DNA of 10,205 nucleotides from an uncultured Coprococcus sp. (GCA_900548315.1 URJU01000072.1:1-10205), one strand, 5' to 3'; positions 1 to 7,140 are shown, counted from the stretch's first letter. Made by a program: numbers and translations. Notes: a model not told the origin generated them from the letters alone.

Positions 1-3
1 TGG

Positions 4-33
4 ATAATTCCTTACTGGCTGTAAGGGATATTA
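4..33. promoter_or_regulatory. Operator-like dyad upstream of cysW
   Basis: The arms ATAATTCCTTAC (4-15) and GTAAGGGATATTA (21-33) form an inverted repeat whose core CCTTAC/GTAAGG is exact. The distance from the left CC to the right GG is 17 bases, the same as in both dyads of the metY promoter (7111-7174), and the left arm shares ATAATTCCT with the first of them. I therefore read bases 1-72 as regulatory rather than coding. TATATT at 42-47 could serve as a -10 element, but there is no good -35. The binding protein is unknown. A cysT tail cannot be fully excluded here. Confidence 0.42.
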
Positions 34-72
34 ACCATAAATATATTGTAGTAGAGAAAGGAGACACGGAAA

Positions 73-945
73 ATGAGTGAGCAGGAAAAGCTGCAGCGCG
101 GCAAGCGCAGGACAAAGATAATACTGATAACCGTGACGGTGCTTTTCATAGTGCTCATGCTTGTTGTTCCACTTATATCGGTGATAACAAGTGCGCTGAA
201 GGAGGGCTTTAAGTTCTATCTTCAGTCGATCACAACAGAGTATGTGATAAGTGCACTCGGTGTCACACTGATCGCCACTGTCATAGCTGTGGTGGTGAAC
301 ACATTTTTCGGAATATGCGCGGCATGGCTGCTGACGAAGTTCTCATTCAAAGGCAAGCAAGTGCTGGCAACATTGATAGACATTCCGTTTTCCATATCAC
401 CGGTCATCGTAGGACTTGCATACCTCATGACATTTGGAAGACTCGGATGGACATATCCGGCGATCAGGTGGATCAACGATATGCTGGGGACAAATATCAG
501 AATAACATTTGCGGTTCCGGGCGTTGTGCTTGCTACCATATTCGTGACATTCCCATTTGTGTCGAGGGAACTTATCCCGGTGCTGAACGCGCAGGGCAAG
601 GATGAGGAGGAGGCAGCGGCGCTCATGGGGGCGAAGGGTTTCACGATATTTAGAAGGATAACACTTCCCCAGATGAAATGGGGACTCATATACGGAATCA
701 TCCTATGTACCGCCAGAGCACTTGGTGAGTTCGGTGCGGTAAATGCACTGTCCAAGACAAGGGGCGGGACATTTACACTTCCACTTGAGATCGATGCGTT
801 GTACATGTCAGGAACGGAGGAATCCATCACAGCGGCATTTGCTGTATCGTCCATACTGGTGATCATAGCGGTCATCATATTGTTCCTGAGAAATTTGCTT
901 GAGTACAGAGCGAAGAGGAAACGCGCTTATGAACGAAGTTCATAA
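73..945 (+). CDS. cysW: Sulfate/thiosulfate ABC transporter permease CysW
   Basis: Inner-membrane permease of the CysTWA sulfate importer. The 290-residue protein has about six hydrophobic segments, the first at roughly residues 15-40. It carries the ABC-permease EAA loop at about residues 178-199 (EEEAAALMGAKG then I and LP), which contacts the ATPase. DIPFSISPVIVGL (103-115), FVTFPFVSRELIPV (157-170) and ARALGEFGAV (214-223) are typical of CysW rather than CysT. Length is normal for the family. ATG at 73 is chosen because AGGAG (59-63) lies 9 bases upstream. The partner permease CysT and the sulfate-binding protein are not in the window and are presumably upstream. The next gene, cysA, encodes its ATPase, but only after an unusually long 172-base gap. 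Confidence 0.93.
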   Translation: MSEQEKLQRGKRRTKIILITVTVLFIVLMLVVPLISVITSALKEGFKFYLQSITTEYVISALGVTLIATVIAVVVNTFFGICAAWLLTKFSFKGKQVLATLIDIPFSISPVIVGLAYLMTFGRLGWTYPAIRWINDMLGTNIRITFAVPGVVLATIFVTFPFVSRELIPVLNAQGKDEEEAAALMGAKGFTIFRRITLPQMKWGLIYGIILCTARALGEFGAVNALSKTRGGTFTLPLEIDALYMSGTEESITAAFAVSSILVIIAVIILFLRNLLEYRAKRKRAYERSS

Positions 946-1117
946 CTCTCATGCGCGTGACGACCTGCCGCTGAGCGGAGGTGAGGGGGCGATACCCGAG
1001 AAAGGGTGATATCCGATAAGGGCGAAGTGAGATAGTCTGCATATGGGATGGCTTGCAGGAGTTTCGAGAGATAGATCAGGTACGACAGAATAAGAGAACA
1101 ATAAGGAGGCTGACGAC
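946..1117. other. Structured spacer between cysW and cysA
   Basis: This gap has no convincing gene. It can form several hairpins: an 8-bp stem with one bulged G at 963-982 (ACCT-G-CCGC, loop TGA, GCGGAGGT), a weaker ACCC/GGGT stem at 994-1007, and CTGCA/TGCAG at 1037-1058. None is followed by a T-run, so it does not look like a terminator. The last part holds the cysA ribosome binding site AAGGAGG (1103-1109, 8 bases before the ATG). A seven-codon ATG frame at 951-974 lacks a ribosome binding site. No riboswitch class I know matches. Confidence 0.4.
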
Positions 1118-2179
1118 ATGTACGTCGAGATGAAAAATATATATAAAAAATATGGAGACTTCCTGGCGTCCAACAATGTCAGTTTCGGTGTGGAGAAGGG
1201 TAAGCTGGTGGCGCTTCTGGGACCGTCGGGAAGCGGAAAGACGACACTTCTCCGAATGATAGCCGGACTTGAAAATCCAAATTCTGGTGACATATACATA
1301 GACGGCAGGCGTGTAAATGATATACCGGCTGCGAAGAGAGGGATTGGATTCGTATTCCAGAATTATGCACTGTTCCGTTACATGACGGTATTTGACAATG
1401 TGGCATTCGGACTGGAACTTATGAAGGTTCCAAAGAAAGAGATCAAGAAGAGAGTCATGGAGCTACTGGAGCTGACGGGGCTTTCGGGGATGGAGAAGAG
1501 ATATCCGAATCAGCTCTCAGGCGGACAGAGGCAGAGGGTTGCATTTGCCAGGGCGCTGGCACCGAATCCGCAGGTGTTGCTGCTGGATGAGCCATTTGCC
1601 GCAATAGATGCAAAGGTCAGGACAGAGCTTAGGACATGGCTCAAGGAGATGGTTGAAAAGCTTGGCATAACTAGCATATTTGTCACCCACGATCAGGACG
1701 AGGCAGTGGAGGTTGCGGATGAGATCATCATCACCAACCACGGACAGATAGAGCAGATGGGATCACCTATGGAGATATACAAGACGCCGTCCACACCGTT
1801 TGTGGCACAGTTCATCGGAAGGTCAACCGTGGTTGAGGACTACGAGAAACTCAAGGGCTTTGACAGAGTGCCGGGAGCGGACAGAGCAGTCATCAGACCG
1901 GAGTTCGTCAAGATTTCAAAGAGCGGCAGACTAGATCAGTACCAGAGTGCGGCGGAGTCGGGCGTAGTGAAGGATGTTCTGTTTCGCGGAAGTCATCTGG
2001 ACGTTACGGTGGATGTCAACGGAGTGGAGATCGTAGCCGAGAGATCCATGGAGAAGGATATGGTAAAGTCCGGCGAACAGGTTCACGTTCTCATCTACAG
2101 GCTGTACGTCTTCGACGAGAACCAGACATATCTGCTGGAGAACAAGGCAATGCAGGACAACGATGTATTCTACATTTAA
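1118..2179 (+). CDS. cysA: Sulfate ABC transporter ATP-binding protein CysA
   Basis: Cytoplasmic ATPase that energises the CysTW sulfate channel. The 353-residue protein shows a complete nucleotide-binding domain in order: Walker A GPSGSGKT (35-42), Q-loop Q81, signature LSGGQ (133-137), Walker B VLLLDEP (153-159), D-loop with D164 and switch histidine H191. The segment YALFRYMTVFDNVAFGL (83-99) is typical of CysA-type importers. Residues from about 235 form the C-terminal accessory part (TOBE-like) that often has a regulatory role in this family. Length is near the usual 340-365. ATG at 1118 follows AAGGAGG (1103-1109) with an 8-base spacer. It belongs with cysW. A GC-rich palindrome starts 8 bases after its stop codon, so aprA downstream may or may not share the transcript. 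Confidence 0.94.
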   Translation: MYVEMKNIYKKYGDFLASNNVSFGVEKGKLVALLGPSGSGKTTLLRMIAGLENPNSGDIYIDGRRVNDIPAAKRGIGFVFQNYALFRYMTVFDNVAFGLELMKVPKKEIKKRVMELLELTGLSGMEKRYPNQLSGGQRQRVAFARALAPNPQVLLLDEPFAAIDAKVRTELRTWLKEMVEKLGITSIFVTHDQDEAVEVADEIIITNHGQIEQMGSPMEIYKTPSTPFVAQFIGRSTVVEDYEKLKGFDRVPGADRAVIRPEFVKISKSGRLDQYQSAAESGVVKDVLFRGSHLDVTVDVNGVEIVAERSMEKDMVKSGEQVHVLIYRLYVFDENQTYLLENKAMQDNDVFYI

Positions 2180-2186
2180 ATAAGAA

Positions 2187-2245
2187 GGGGGACGGAGGTA
2201 CCTGACCCCCTTTGGGGACGGAGGGGACAGGCACCTCCGTCCCCC
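2187..2245. repeat. REP-like palindromic repeat, copy A (doublet)
   Basis: The 59-base GC-rich element sits between cysA and aprA. Its right part has exact 11-base arms, GGGGACGGAGG (2214-2224) and CCTCCGTCCCC (2234-2244), around a 9-base loop. Its left part (2187-2210) is another half unit in the other orientation. The outer GGGGGACGGAGGT (2187-2199) can also pair with ACCTCCGTCCCCC (2233-2245), with CCCC-CTTT-GGGG nested inside, so two folds compete. The same unit recurs at 4286-4332 and 6948-6978. Such intergenic palindromes in Clostridia resemble REP elements mobilised by IS200-like (RAYT) transposases. No transposase is in the window. Confidence 0.85.
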
Positions 2246-2268
2246 ATAAAAAAGATTGGAGAGAGAAT

Positions 2269-3963
2269 ATGGGTATTGCAAACAGGAAAATACTTCATAC
2301 GGACATTTTGATAATCGGTGGTGGTACGGCGGGCTGTTATGCAGCGCTGACTGTCAGAGAACATTCTGCTTATTCCATCATCATCGCCGAGAAGGCAAAT
2401 ATAAAGAGAAGTGGGTGCCTGGCGGCGGGTGTGAATGCCATCAACGCATACATAGTGAAGGGCAGGAAACCAGAAGACTATGTGGACTACTGCAGGACAG
2501 ACGCTGACGGGATCGTCAGAGAAGATCTTTTGCTTTCTATGTCACAGGGGCTGAACCGTGTAACAGACAAGATGGAGAGGTTGGGACTGGTCATTCTCAA
2601 GGATGAGAACGGTGAGTATGTTGCAAGGGGCAACAGGAATATCAAGATAAATGGCGAGAACATGAAACCGCTGCTTGCAAAGGCGGTGGAGGAGCTTGAC
2701 AACTGCCAGATACTGAACAGAGTCAACATCACGGACTATATTGTGGAGGACAATCAGATCCTCGGAGCATTTGGATTTTCCATAGAGGACGACACAGCCT
2801 ACGAGATAAGAGCAAAGAAAGTGCTCTGTGCCACAGGCGGTGCGGCGGGACTTTACAGACCGAATAATCCGGGATTTTCGAGGCATAAGATGTGGTATCC
2901 GCCGTTCAACACCGGAGCGGGATATGCAATGGGAATAAATGCCGGAGCGGAGATGACTACATTTGAGATGAGATTTATAGCACTCAGATGCAAGGACACC
3001 ATAGCACCTACGGGAACCATAGCTCAGGGTGTGGGCGCAAAGCAGGTCAATTCACTCGGCGAGGTATACGAGAACAAATACGGACTCACCACATCCCAGA
3101 GAGTGTACGGAACGGTGAGAGAGAATATAGAAGGAAGAGGCCCGTGTTACCTGAGAACCGAGGGCATCACTCCTGAGCAGGACGACTCGCTGAAGAGGGC
3201 ATACCTCAACATGGCTCCGAGCCAGACTCTCAAATGGCTTGAGTCCGGCAAGAATCCGAGTGAGCAGAATGTGGAGATAGAGGGCACAGAGCCTTATATA
3301 GTCGGCGGTCACACGGCGAGTGGTTACTGGGTGGACAATGACAGAGAGTCCACAATACACGGTCTGTTCGCAGCCGGAGATGTGGCGGGCGGATGTCCAC
3401 AGAAGTATGTGACCGGAGCGATGGTTGAGGGAGAGATAGCAGCCATTGCCATGGTAAAGCAGCTTGACGAAGGATACCTTGATCCTGAGCTTGACGAGGA
3501 GGCTGCATTTGACAGAAAGATAGAGGAGTATGAACATTTCCTTGACACAGACGAGAAGATGTTCACATACGAGGCGATAGAGGAGGCCATGCAGAAGGTC
3601 ATGGACAACTACGCCGGAGGAATATCCACCCACTACCAGTTCAACGAGAAACAGCTTGAGCTGGCAAAGGAGAAGATAGAGCAGCTCCAGAAACTTGTAT
3701 GGCACATAAGTGCCCACGACATGCACGAGCTCATGTTTGTGTATGAGGTGAAGGAGAGGCTCACAGTTGCACTCTCTGTGATCGCGCACCTGAAGGACAG
3801 GAAAGAGACGAGATGGCACAGCTTTGCTGAGAACCTGGACTACCCAGAGAAGAGTAAAGACTGGGAGATATTTGTCAACTCAAAGATGGTGGACGGCGAG
3901 CTTAAGATGATACACAGAGAGCTAGTCAGAAAGGGGGACGTATATGAGCATAGTGATAAATAA
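2269..3963 (+). CDS. aprA: Adenylylsulfate reductase subunit alpha (AprA-like)
   Basis: FAD subunit of APS reductase, converting APS to sulfite and AMP in the cytoplasm. The FAD-binding motif GGGTAG is at 17-22. RSGCLAAGVNAINAY (47-61), YCRTDADGIVRED (74-86), the G..P.K...G...EG pattern at 374-388, and ETRW with FVNSK near the C-terminus match AprA rather than generic fumarate reductases. R240 and H348 are my guesses for the substrate-binding Arg and His. It has 564 residues, about 100 fewer than dissimilatory AprA, as in the assimilatory-type clostridial enzymes. The reading frame is open to TTG 2212 inside the repeat, but ATG 2269 has GGAGAG (2258-2263) just upstream and is the better start. 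The 3' end overlaps aprB by 20 bases, implying coupled translation. The cysDN genes follow, so the role is most likely assimilatory. Confidence 0.87.
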   Translation: MGIANRKILHTDILIIGGGTAGCYAALTVREHSAYSIIIAEKANIKRSGCLAAGVNAINAYIVKGRKPEDYVDYCRTDADGIVREDLLLSMSQGLNRVTDKMERLGLVILKDENGEYVARGNRNIKINGENMKPLLAKAVEELDNCQILNRVNITDYIVEDNQILGAFGFSIEDDTAYEIRAKKVLCATGGAAGLYRPNNPGFSRHKMWYPPFNTGAGYAMGINAGAEMTTFEMRFIALRCKDTIAPTGTIAQGVGAKQVNSLGEVYENKYGLTTSQRVYGTVRENIEGRGPCYLRTEGITPEQDDSLKRAYLNMAPSQTLKWLESGKNPSEQNVEIEGTEPYIVGGHTASGYWVDNDRESTIHGLFAAGDVAGGCPQKYVTGAMVEGEIAAIAMVKQLDEGYLDPELDEEAAFDRKIEEYEHFLDTDEKMFTYEAIEEAMQKVMDNYAGGISTHYQFNEKQLELAKEKIEQLQKLVWHISAHDMHELMFVYEVKERLTVALSVIAHLKDRKETRWHSFAENLDYPEKSKDWEIFVNSKMVDGELKMIHRELVRKGDVYEHSDK

Positions 3964-4258
3964 AGAGCTTTGCAAAAACTGCGGCAAATGTGCAAATGTC
4001 TGCCCGGGTTCCCTCATAAAGAGAGATGAGGATGGACAGATATTCATGAAATACCCTAAGGATTGCTGGGGATGCTCATCTTGTATCAAGGAGTGTGCAT
4101 TTGACGCCATCTCATTATATCTCGGAGCTGACATTGGCGGAATGGGAAGCCGGATGTCGGTGGAGAACAAGGGAGATATGCTGCTGTGGAATATCCGAAA
4201 GATGGATGGCACCACAGACCAGATAGTGATAGACAAGAAGGAAGCAAACAAATATTGA
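3944..4258 (+). CDS. aprB: Adenylylsulfate reductase subunit beta, ferredoxin-type (AprB-like)
   Basis: Small iron-sulfur subunit that should feed electrons to the FAD of AprA. In 104 residues it has two 4Fe-4S binding sets: C10, C13, C16, C20 and C41, C44, C47, C51. W42 lies in CWGCSSC, the position where dissimilatory AprB has a tryptophan (CWECYSC) between a cluster and the flavin. This supports AprB over an ordinary ferredoxin. The tail (about 75-104) has an LLWNIRKMDG segment and is shorter than in sulfate-respiring AprB, which is near 150 residues. ATG 3944 lies within the end of aprA, preceded by AAGGGGG at 3931-3937. Automated annotation could call it simply a 4Fe-4S ferredoxin. Its electron donor is not shown by the sequence. 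Confidence 0.85.
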   Translation: MSIVINKELCKNCGKCANVCPGSLIKRDEDGQIFMKYPKDCWGCSSCIKECAFDAISLYLGADIGGMGSRMSVENKGDMLLWNIRKMDGTTDQIVIDKKEANKY

Positions 4259-4285
4259 TAAAATAAAACAGCTGCGCAATCACCG

Positions 4286-4332
4286 GATGGGGTCAGATGG
4301 GGTCAGGTACCTCCGTCCCTACCTCCGTCCCC
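4286..4332. repeat. REP-like palindromic repeat, copy B (scrambled)
   Basis: Related to the elements at 2187 and 6948 but internally duplicated. GATGGGGTCA occurs twice in tandem (4286-4295 and 4296-4305), and TACCTCCGTCCC occurs twice (4308-4319 and 4320-4331). Each arm of the palindrome has thus been doubled, as expected from replication slippage. The rest of the 125-base aprB-cysD gap holds only the cysD ribosome binding site region. I see no convincing promoter or terminator there. Confidence 0.8.
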
Positions 4333-4383
4333 ATCTTCGTTACGGGGGCGGCGCGGCTATAAAGAAGAAAGGTTGGTATAAAC

Positions 4384-5283
4384 ATGGGAAAGTTATCACA
4401 TCTTGACGAACTGGAGGCAGAGGCGATATACATCATCCGCGAAGTTGCTGCGGAGTGTGAAAAGCCGGTTATGCTTTATTCCATAGGAAAGGACAGCTCA
4501 GTAATGCTGCATCTGGCACTTAAAGCATTTTACCCGGAGAAACCTCCATTTCCATTTTTACATGTAAATACAACATGGAAGTTCAAGGAAATGATCGAGT
4601 TCAGAGACAAGACAGCGAAGAAATATGGACTTGACATGATCGAATACATCAACGAGGAGGGTGTCAAGAAGGGCATCAACCCATTTGACCACGGCTCAGC
4701 ATACACAGATATCATGAAGACACAGGCACTCAAGCAGGCGCTTGACAAATACGGTTTCACAGCAGCATTTGGCGGCGGACGCAGAGATGAGGAGAAGTCC
4801 CGTGCGAAGGAGAGAATCCTCTCATTCAGAAATTCACAGCATGCATGGGATCCGAAGAATCAGAGACCTGAGATGTGGAAGCTCTTCAACACCAAGATCC
4901 AGAAGGGTGAGGAGGTTCGTGTATTTCCACTTTCCAACTGGACTGAGGCTGATATATGGGAGTACATAGAGCGTGAGAACATAGAGATTCCATCACTGTA
5001 CTTCGCAAAGGTTAGGCCTGTTGTATACCGTGACGGAAATATCATCATGGTCGATGATGACAGAATGAAACTCAGACCTGGTGAGAAGATAGAGTACAAG
5101 AGTGTTCGTTTCAGAACTCTCGGATGCTATCCACTGACAGGCGGCGTGGAGTCCACAGCGGACACACTCCCTGAGATTATCGAGGAGACGCTTAGTGCGG
5201 TATCCTCAGAGAGAACCACCAGAGTTATAGACAACGAGGCAGCAGGCAGCATGGAGCGTAGAAAGAGGGAGGGATACTTCTAA
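4384..5283 (+). CDS. cysD: Sulfate adenylyltransferase small subunit CysD
   Basis: Catalytic subunit of the GTP-driven ATP sulfurylase, which makes APS and pyrophosphate from sulfate and ATP. The 299-residue length fits the family (about 300). The N-terminal HLDELEAEAIYIIREVAAE (6-24), the PP-loop SIGKDSS (33-39), FLHVNTTWKF (58-67), FGGGRRDEEKSRAKER (129-144) and the closing GSMERRKREGYF are all hallmark CysD segments. ATG 4384 has a modest AAAGG 11 bases upstream and begins the expected conserved N-terminus. One base separates its stop from the cysN start, so the two are translated together and act as the CysDN complex. The supplied APS is the substrate for the AprAB pair encoded just upstream. 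Confidence 0.96.
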   Translation: MGKLSHLDELEAEAIYIIREVAAECEKPVMLYSIGKDSSVMLHLALKAFYPEKPPFPFLHVNTTWKFKEMIEFRDKTAKKYGLDMIEYINEEGVKKGINPFDHGSAYTDIMKTQALKQALDKYGFTAAFGGGRRDEEKSRAKERILSFRNSQHAWDPKNQRPEMWKLFNTKIQKGEEVRVFPLSNWTEADIWEYIERENIEIPSLYFAKVRPVVYRDGNIIMVDDDRMKLRPGEKIEYKSVRFRTLGCYPLTGGVESTADTLPEIIEETLSAVSSERTTRVIDNEAAGSMERRKREGYF

Positions 5284-5284
5284 G

Positions 5285-6925
5285 ATGAGCGGATTACTTA
5301 AATTTATAACATGCGGAAGTGTAGATGACGGAAAGTCAACACTTATAGGACATATATTATACGATTCAAAGCTTTTATATGCAGATCAGGAGAAGGCTCT
5401 GGAGCTTGATTCCAAGGTAGGAAGCCGTGGCGGTGCCATCGACTATTCACTTCTTCTGGACGGACTGATGGCAGAGCGTGAGCAGGGTATCACCATTGAT
5501 GTTGCATACAGATATTTTACAACAGACAAGAGAAGTTTCATTGTGGCAGATACACCGGGTCATGAGGAGTACACAAGAAATATGGCGGTTGGAGCATCAT
5601 TTGCCGACCTGGCAGTCATCCTCATCGATGCAAAGCAGGGCGTGCTGGTGCAGACCAGAAGACACGCAAGGATCTGCGCGCTGATGGGAATCAGATACTT
5701 TGTATTTGCAGTAAATAAGATGGATCTTGTCGGATACGATGAGAAGCGTTTCAACGAGATAGTTGAGCAGATAAATGAGCTGTCATCAGAGCTTGGCCTG
5801 CCAAATATCACTATCATCCCTGTGTCAGCGACAGAGGGTGACAATGTGACAAAGAAGTCAGAGAACATTCCTTGGTATGAGGGACCAGCACTCCTCACAT
5901 ACCTTGAGGACATAGATATTGCGGAGGACAACACTGAGGCAGGGTTCTATATGCCTGTTCAGAGAGTGTGCCGTCCTGACCATACATTCAGAGGCTTCCA
6001 GGGTCAGATTGAGGACGGTGAGATCCACGTTGGAGACGAGATCAACACACTCCCAAGCAACGAGACCGCAAAGGTCAAGAGCATCCATGTTGGATTTGAC
6101 ACAGTGGACTCTGCACAGAAGGGACAGCCTGTAACAATACAGCTTGACCGTGAGGTTGATGTGTCAAGAGGATGTGTGCTCACAGTTGATTCAGGCGCAA
6201 AGGTTGCATCTTCGATCACCGCAACACTTCTCTGGATGGATGACGATGAGCTGTATAATGGCAAGAACTTCTTCGTGAAACTCGGAACAAAGATGATCCC
6301 TGGTACAGTTACACATATCGATTACACCATAGATGTAAATACAGGTGAGCAGAAATCAGCGGACACCCTTTCCAAGAATGGTATCGCAGTCTGCAGGATC
6401 GCATTTGCCGACAGGATCGTGGTTGACGAGTTCAAGAAGCATAAGACTCTCGGAGAACTCATACTCATCGACCGTGTCACAGACATGACAAGTGCCTGCG
6501 GTGTTGTCGAGGAGGTTCACACTGAGGAGACTGGACTTTACGAGGGACGCATAGACAGAAATGTGCGTGCAGCGATCAAGGGACAGAAGGCTGTCATAGT
6601 TCCATTTGCAGCAGGCAATGTCACAAGAGATTTCGTTGAGTCGGTGGAGAAGAAGCTCAGCATCGACGGACGTCATACATATCTGTACGCTCCAGATATC
6701 CGCGAGGATGTGAATGTGGTTCTCAAGCACCTTCACCATGCCGGAATCATCGTGCTTCTCTTCGCAAGCGAGCAGCAGATCGCAGGAATCAAGGTAGAAG
6801 GCGCCGAGGTCTACAGCGGCGACTGGAATGCTGACGGCGAGCTTGACGCAGACGAGATAGCAGACGAGATCCGCAAGGAGTCTGTATACGACGCGGCCCA
6901 GGTTCACGATGGAAATTACATTTAA
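5285..6925 (+). CDS. cysN: Sulfate adenylyltransferase subunit 1 CysN with degenerate CysC-like tail
   Basis: GTPase subunit that couples GTP hydrolysis to APS synthesis by CysD. The EF-Tu-like G motifs are intact: GSVDDGKS (11-18), T70 in REQGITIDV, DTPGH (89-93), NKMD (144-147) and SA (181-182). Beta-barrel domains follow to about 410. At 546 residues it is longer than CysN alone (about 475) and shorter than CysNC fusions (over 600). Residues about 425-505 look like an APS kinase fold with the active site lost. FAAGNVTRD (441-449) stands where the P-loop should be, YAPDIRED (468-475) replaces DGDNVR, and HAGIIVLLF (485-493) keeps the core strand. The DLGFS...ENIRR stretch is gone. Residues 513-524 look like an EF-hand loop. 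Ribosome binding site GAGGGAGGG lies at 5265-5273. The extension calls are inference; the CysN call is firm. Confidence 0.95.
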   Translation: MSGLLKFITCGSVDDGKSTLIGHILYDSKLLYADQEKALELDSKVGSRGGAIDYSLLLDGLMAEREQGITIDVAYRYFTTDKRSFIVADTPGHEEYTRNMAVGASFADLAVILIDAKQGVLVQTRRHARICALMGIRYFVFAVNKMDLVGYDEKRFNEIVEQINELSSELGLPNITIIPVSATEGDNVTKKSENIPWYEGPALLTYLEDIDIAEDNTEAGFYMPVQRVCRPDHTFRGFQGQIEDGEIHVGDEINTLPSNETAKVKSIHVGFDTVDSAQKGQPVTIQLDREVDVSRGCVLTVDSGAKVASSITATLLWMDDDELYNGKNFFVKLGTKMIPGTVTHIDYTIDVNTGEQKSADTLSKNGIAVCRIAFADRIVVDEFKKHKTLGELILIDRVTDMTSACGVVEEVHTEETGLYEGRIDRNVRAAIKGQKAVIVPFAAGNVTRDFVESVEKKLSIDGRHTYLYAPDIREDVNVVLKHLHHAGIIVLLFASEQQIAGIKVEGAEVYSGDWNADGELDADEIADEIRKESVYDAAQVHDGNYI

Positions 6926-6947
6926 ATATAACGTCTGATTTTACAGT

Positions 6948-6978
6948 GGGGACGGAGGGGTCAGGTACCTCCGTCCCC
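6948..6978. repeat. REP-like palindromic repeat, copy C
   Basis: A clean copy of the element seen at 2187 and 4286. Exact 11-base arms GGGGACGGAGG (6948-6958) and CCTCCGTCCCC (6968-6978) flank the loop GGTCAGGTA. It starts 22 bases after the cysN stop. Without a following T-run it is not a standard terminator, though the stem could protect the cysDN mRNA 3' end. Confidence 0.85.
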
Positions 6979-7000
6979 TCAGCAATGTGCCCCTCGCTGC

Positions 7001-7029
7001 TGGCGCATCTCGTGGAATGGCATGCGCCA
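7001..7029. other. Hairpin in the cysN 3' region
   Basis: TGGCGCAT (7001-7008) and ATGCGCCA (7022-7029) form an 8-bp stem with a 13-base loop. It lies between repeat copy C and the terminator at 7041. It may be a second 3'-end structure. Its function is unknown. Confidence 0.4.
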
Positions 7030-7040
7030 TATACAAGAAA

Positions 7041-7089
7041 AAAAAATATCTCCTGATCGTGAGCAAGCTTCCGTCAGGAGATATTTTTT
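7041..7089 (+). terminator. Rho-independent terminator after cysDN
   Basis: AAAAAATATCTCCTGA (7041-7056) is exactly complementary to TCAGGAGATATTTTTT (7074-7089): a 16-bp inverted repeat with a 17-base loop, ending in a run of six T. The matching A-run on the left would also make it work on the other strand. It closes the cysDN transcript before the metY promoter. Confidence 0.88.
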
Positions 7090-7110
7090 CACCTTGTGCA
7101 TTGCTTATTT

Positions 7111-7140
7111 TATAATTCCTATTGACATAGTAGGGTATAA
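7111..7140. promoter_or_regulatory. Operator-like dyad 1 in the metY promoter
   Basis: TATAATTCCTA (7111-7121) and TAGGGTATAA (7131-7140) form an imperfect dyad with a 9-base gap. The gap contains the -35 hexamer, so a bound protein would block RNA polymerase. The CC-to-GG distance is 17 bases, as in dyad 2 and in the dyad at 4-33. Confidence 0.5.

Noticed and set aside
3..80. Open frame over bases 3-80 that could be the hydrophilic tail of cysT, overlapping the cysW start.
   Set aside because: It has only 25 codons, an AT-rich composition unlike the neighbouring genes, and no recognisable permease end, and the same bases form an operator-like dyad. It remains possible but unsupported.
222..878. 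Long minus-strand open frame of 218 codons inside cysW.
   Set aside because: It is the antisense shadow of a clear CysW gene, with Ser/Met/Pro-rich nonsense composition and no ribosome binding site.
951..974. Seven-codon frame MRVTTCR with a cysteine codon, as a possible leader peptide before cysA.
   Set aside because: It has no ribosome binding site and no attenuator-like terminator after it; a single cysteine codon is weak evidence.
2212..2268. N-terminal extension of AprA starting at TTG 2212.
   Set aside because: The extension would be encoded inside the palindromic repeat. ATG 2269 has a good ribosome binding site and starts right at the FAD-domain N-terminus.
3052..3819. Long minus-strand open frame of 255 codons inside aprA.
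   Set aside because: It is antisense to conserved AprA sequence. Its Leu/Val/His-rich content reflects the complement of acidic codons, not a real protein.
2187..6978. CRISPR array as an explanation for the recurring GC-rich repeats.
   Set aside because: The copies are thousands of bases apart, palindromic, in intergenic gaps and without regular spacers.
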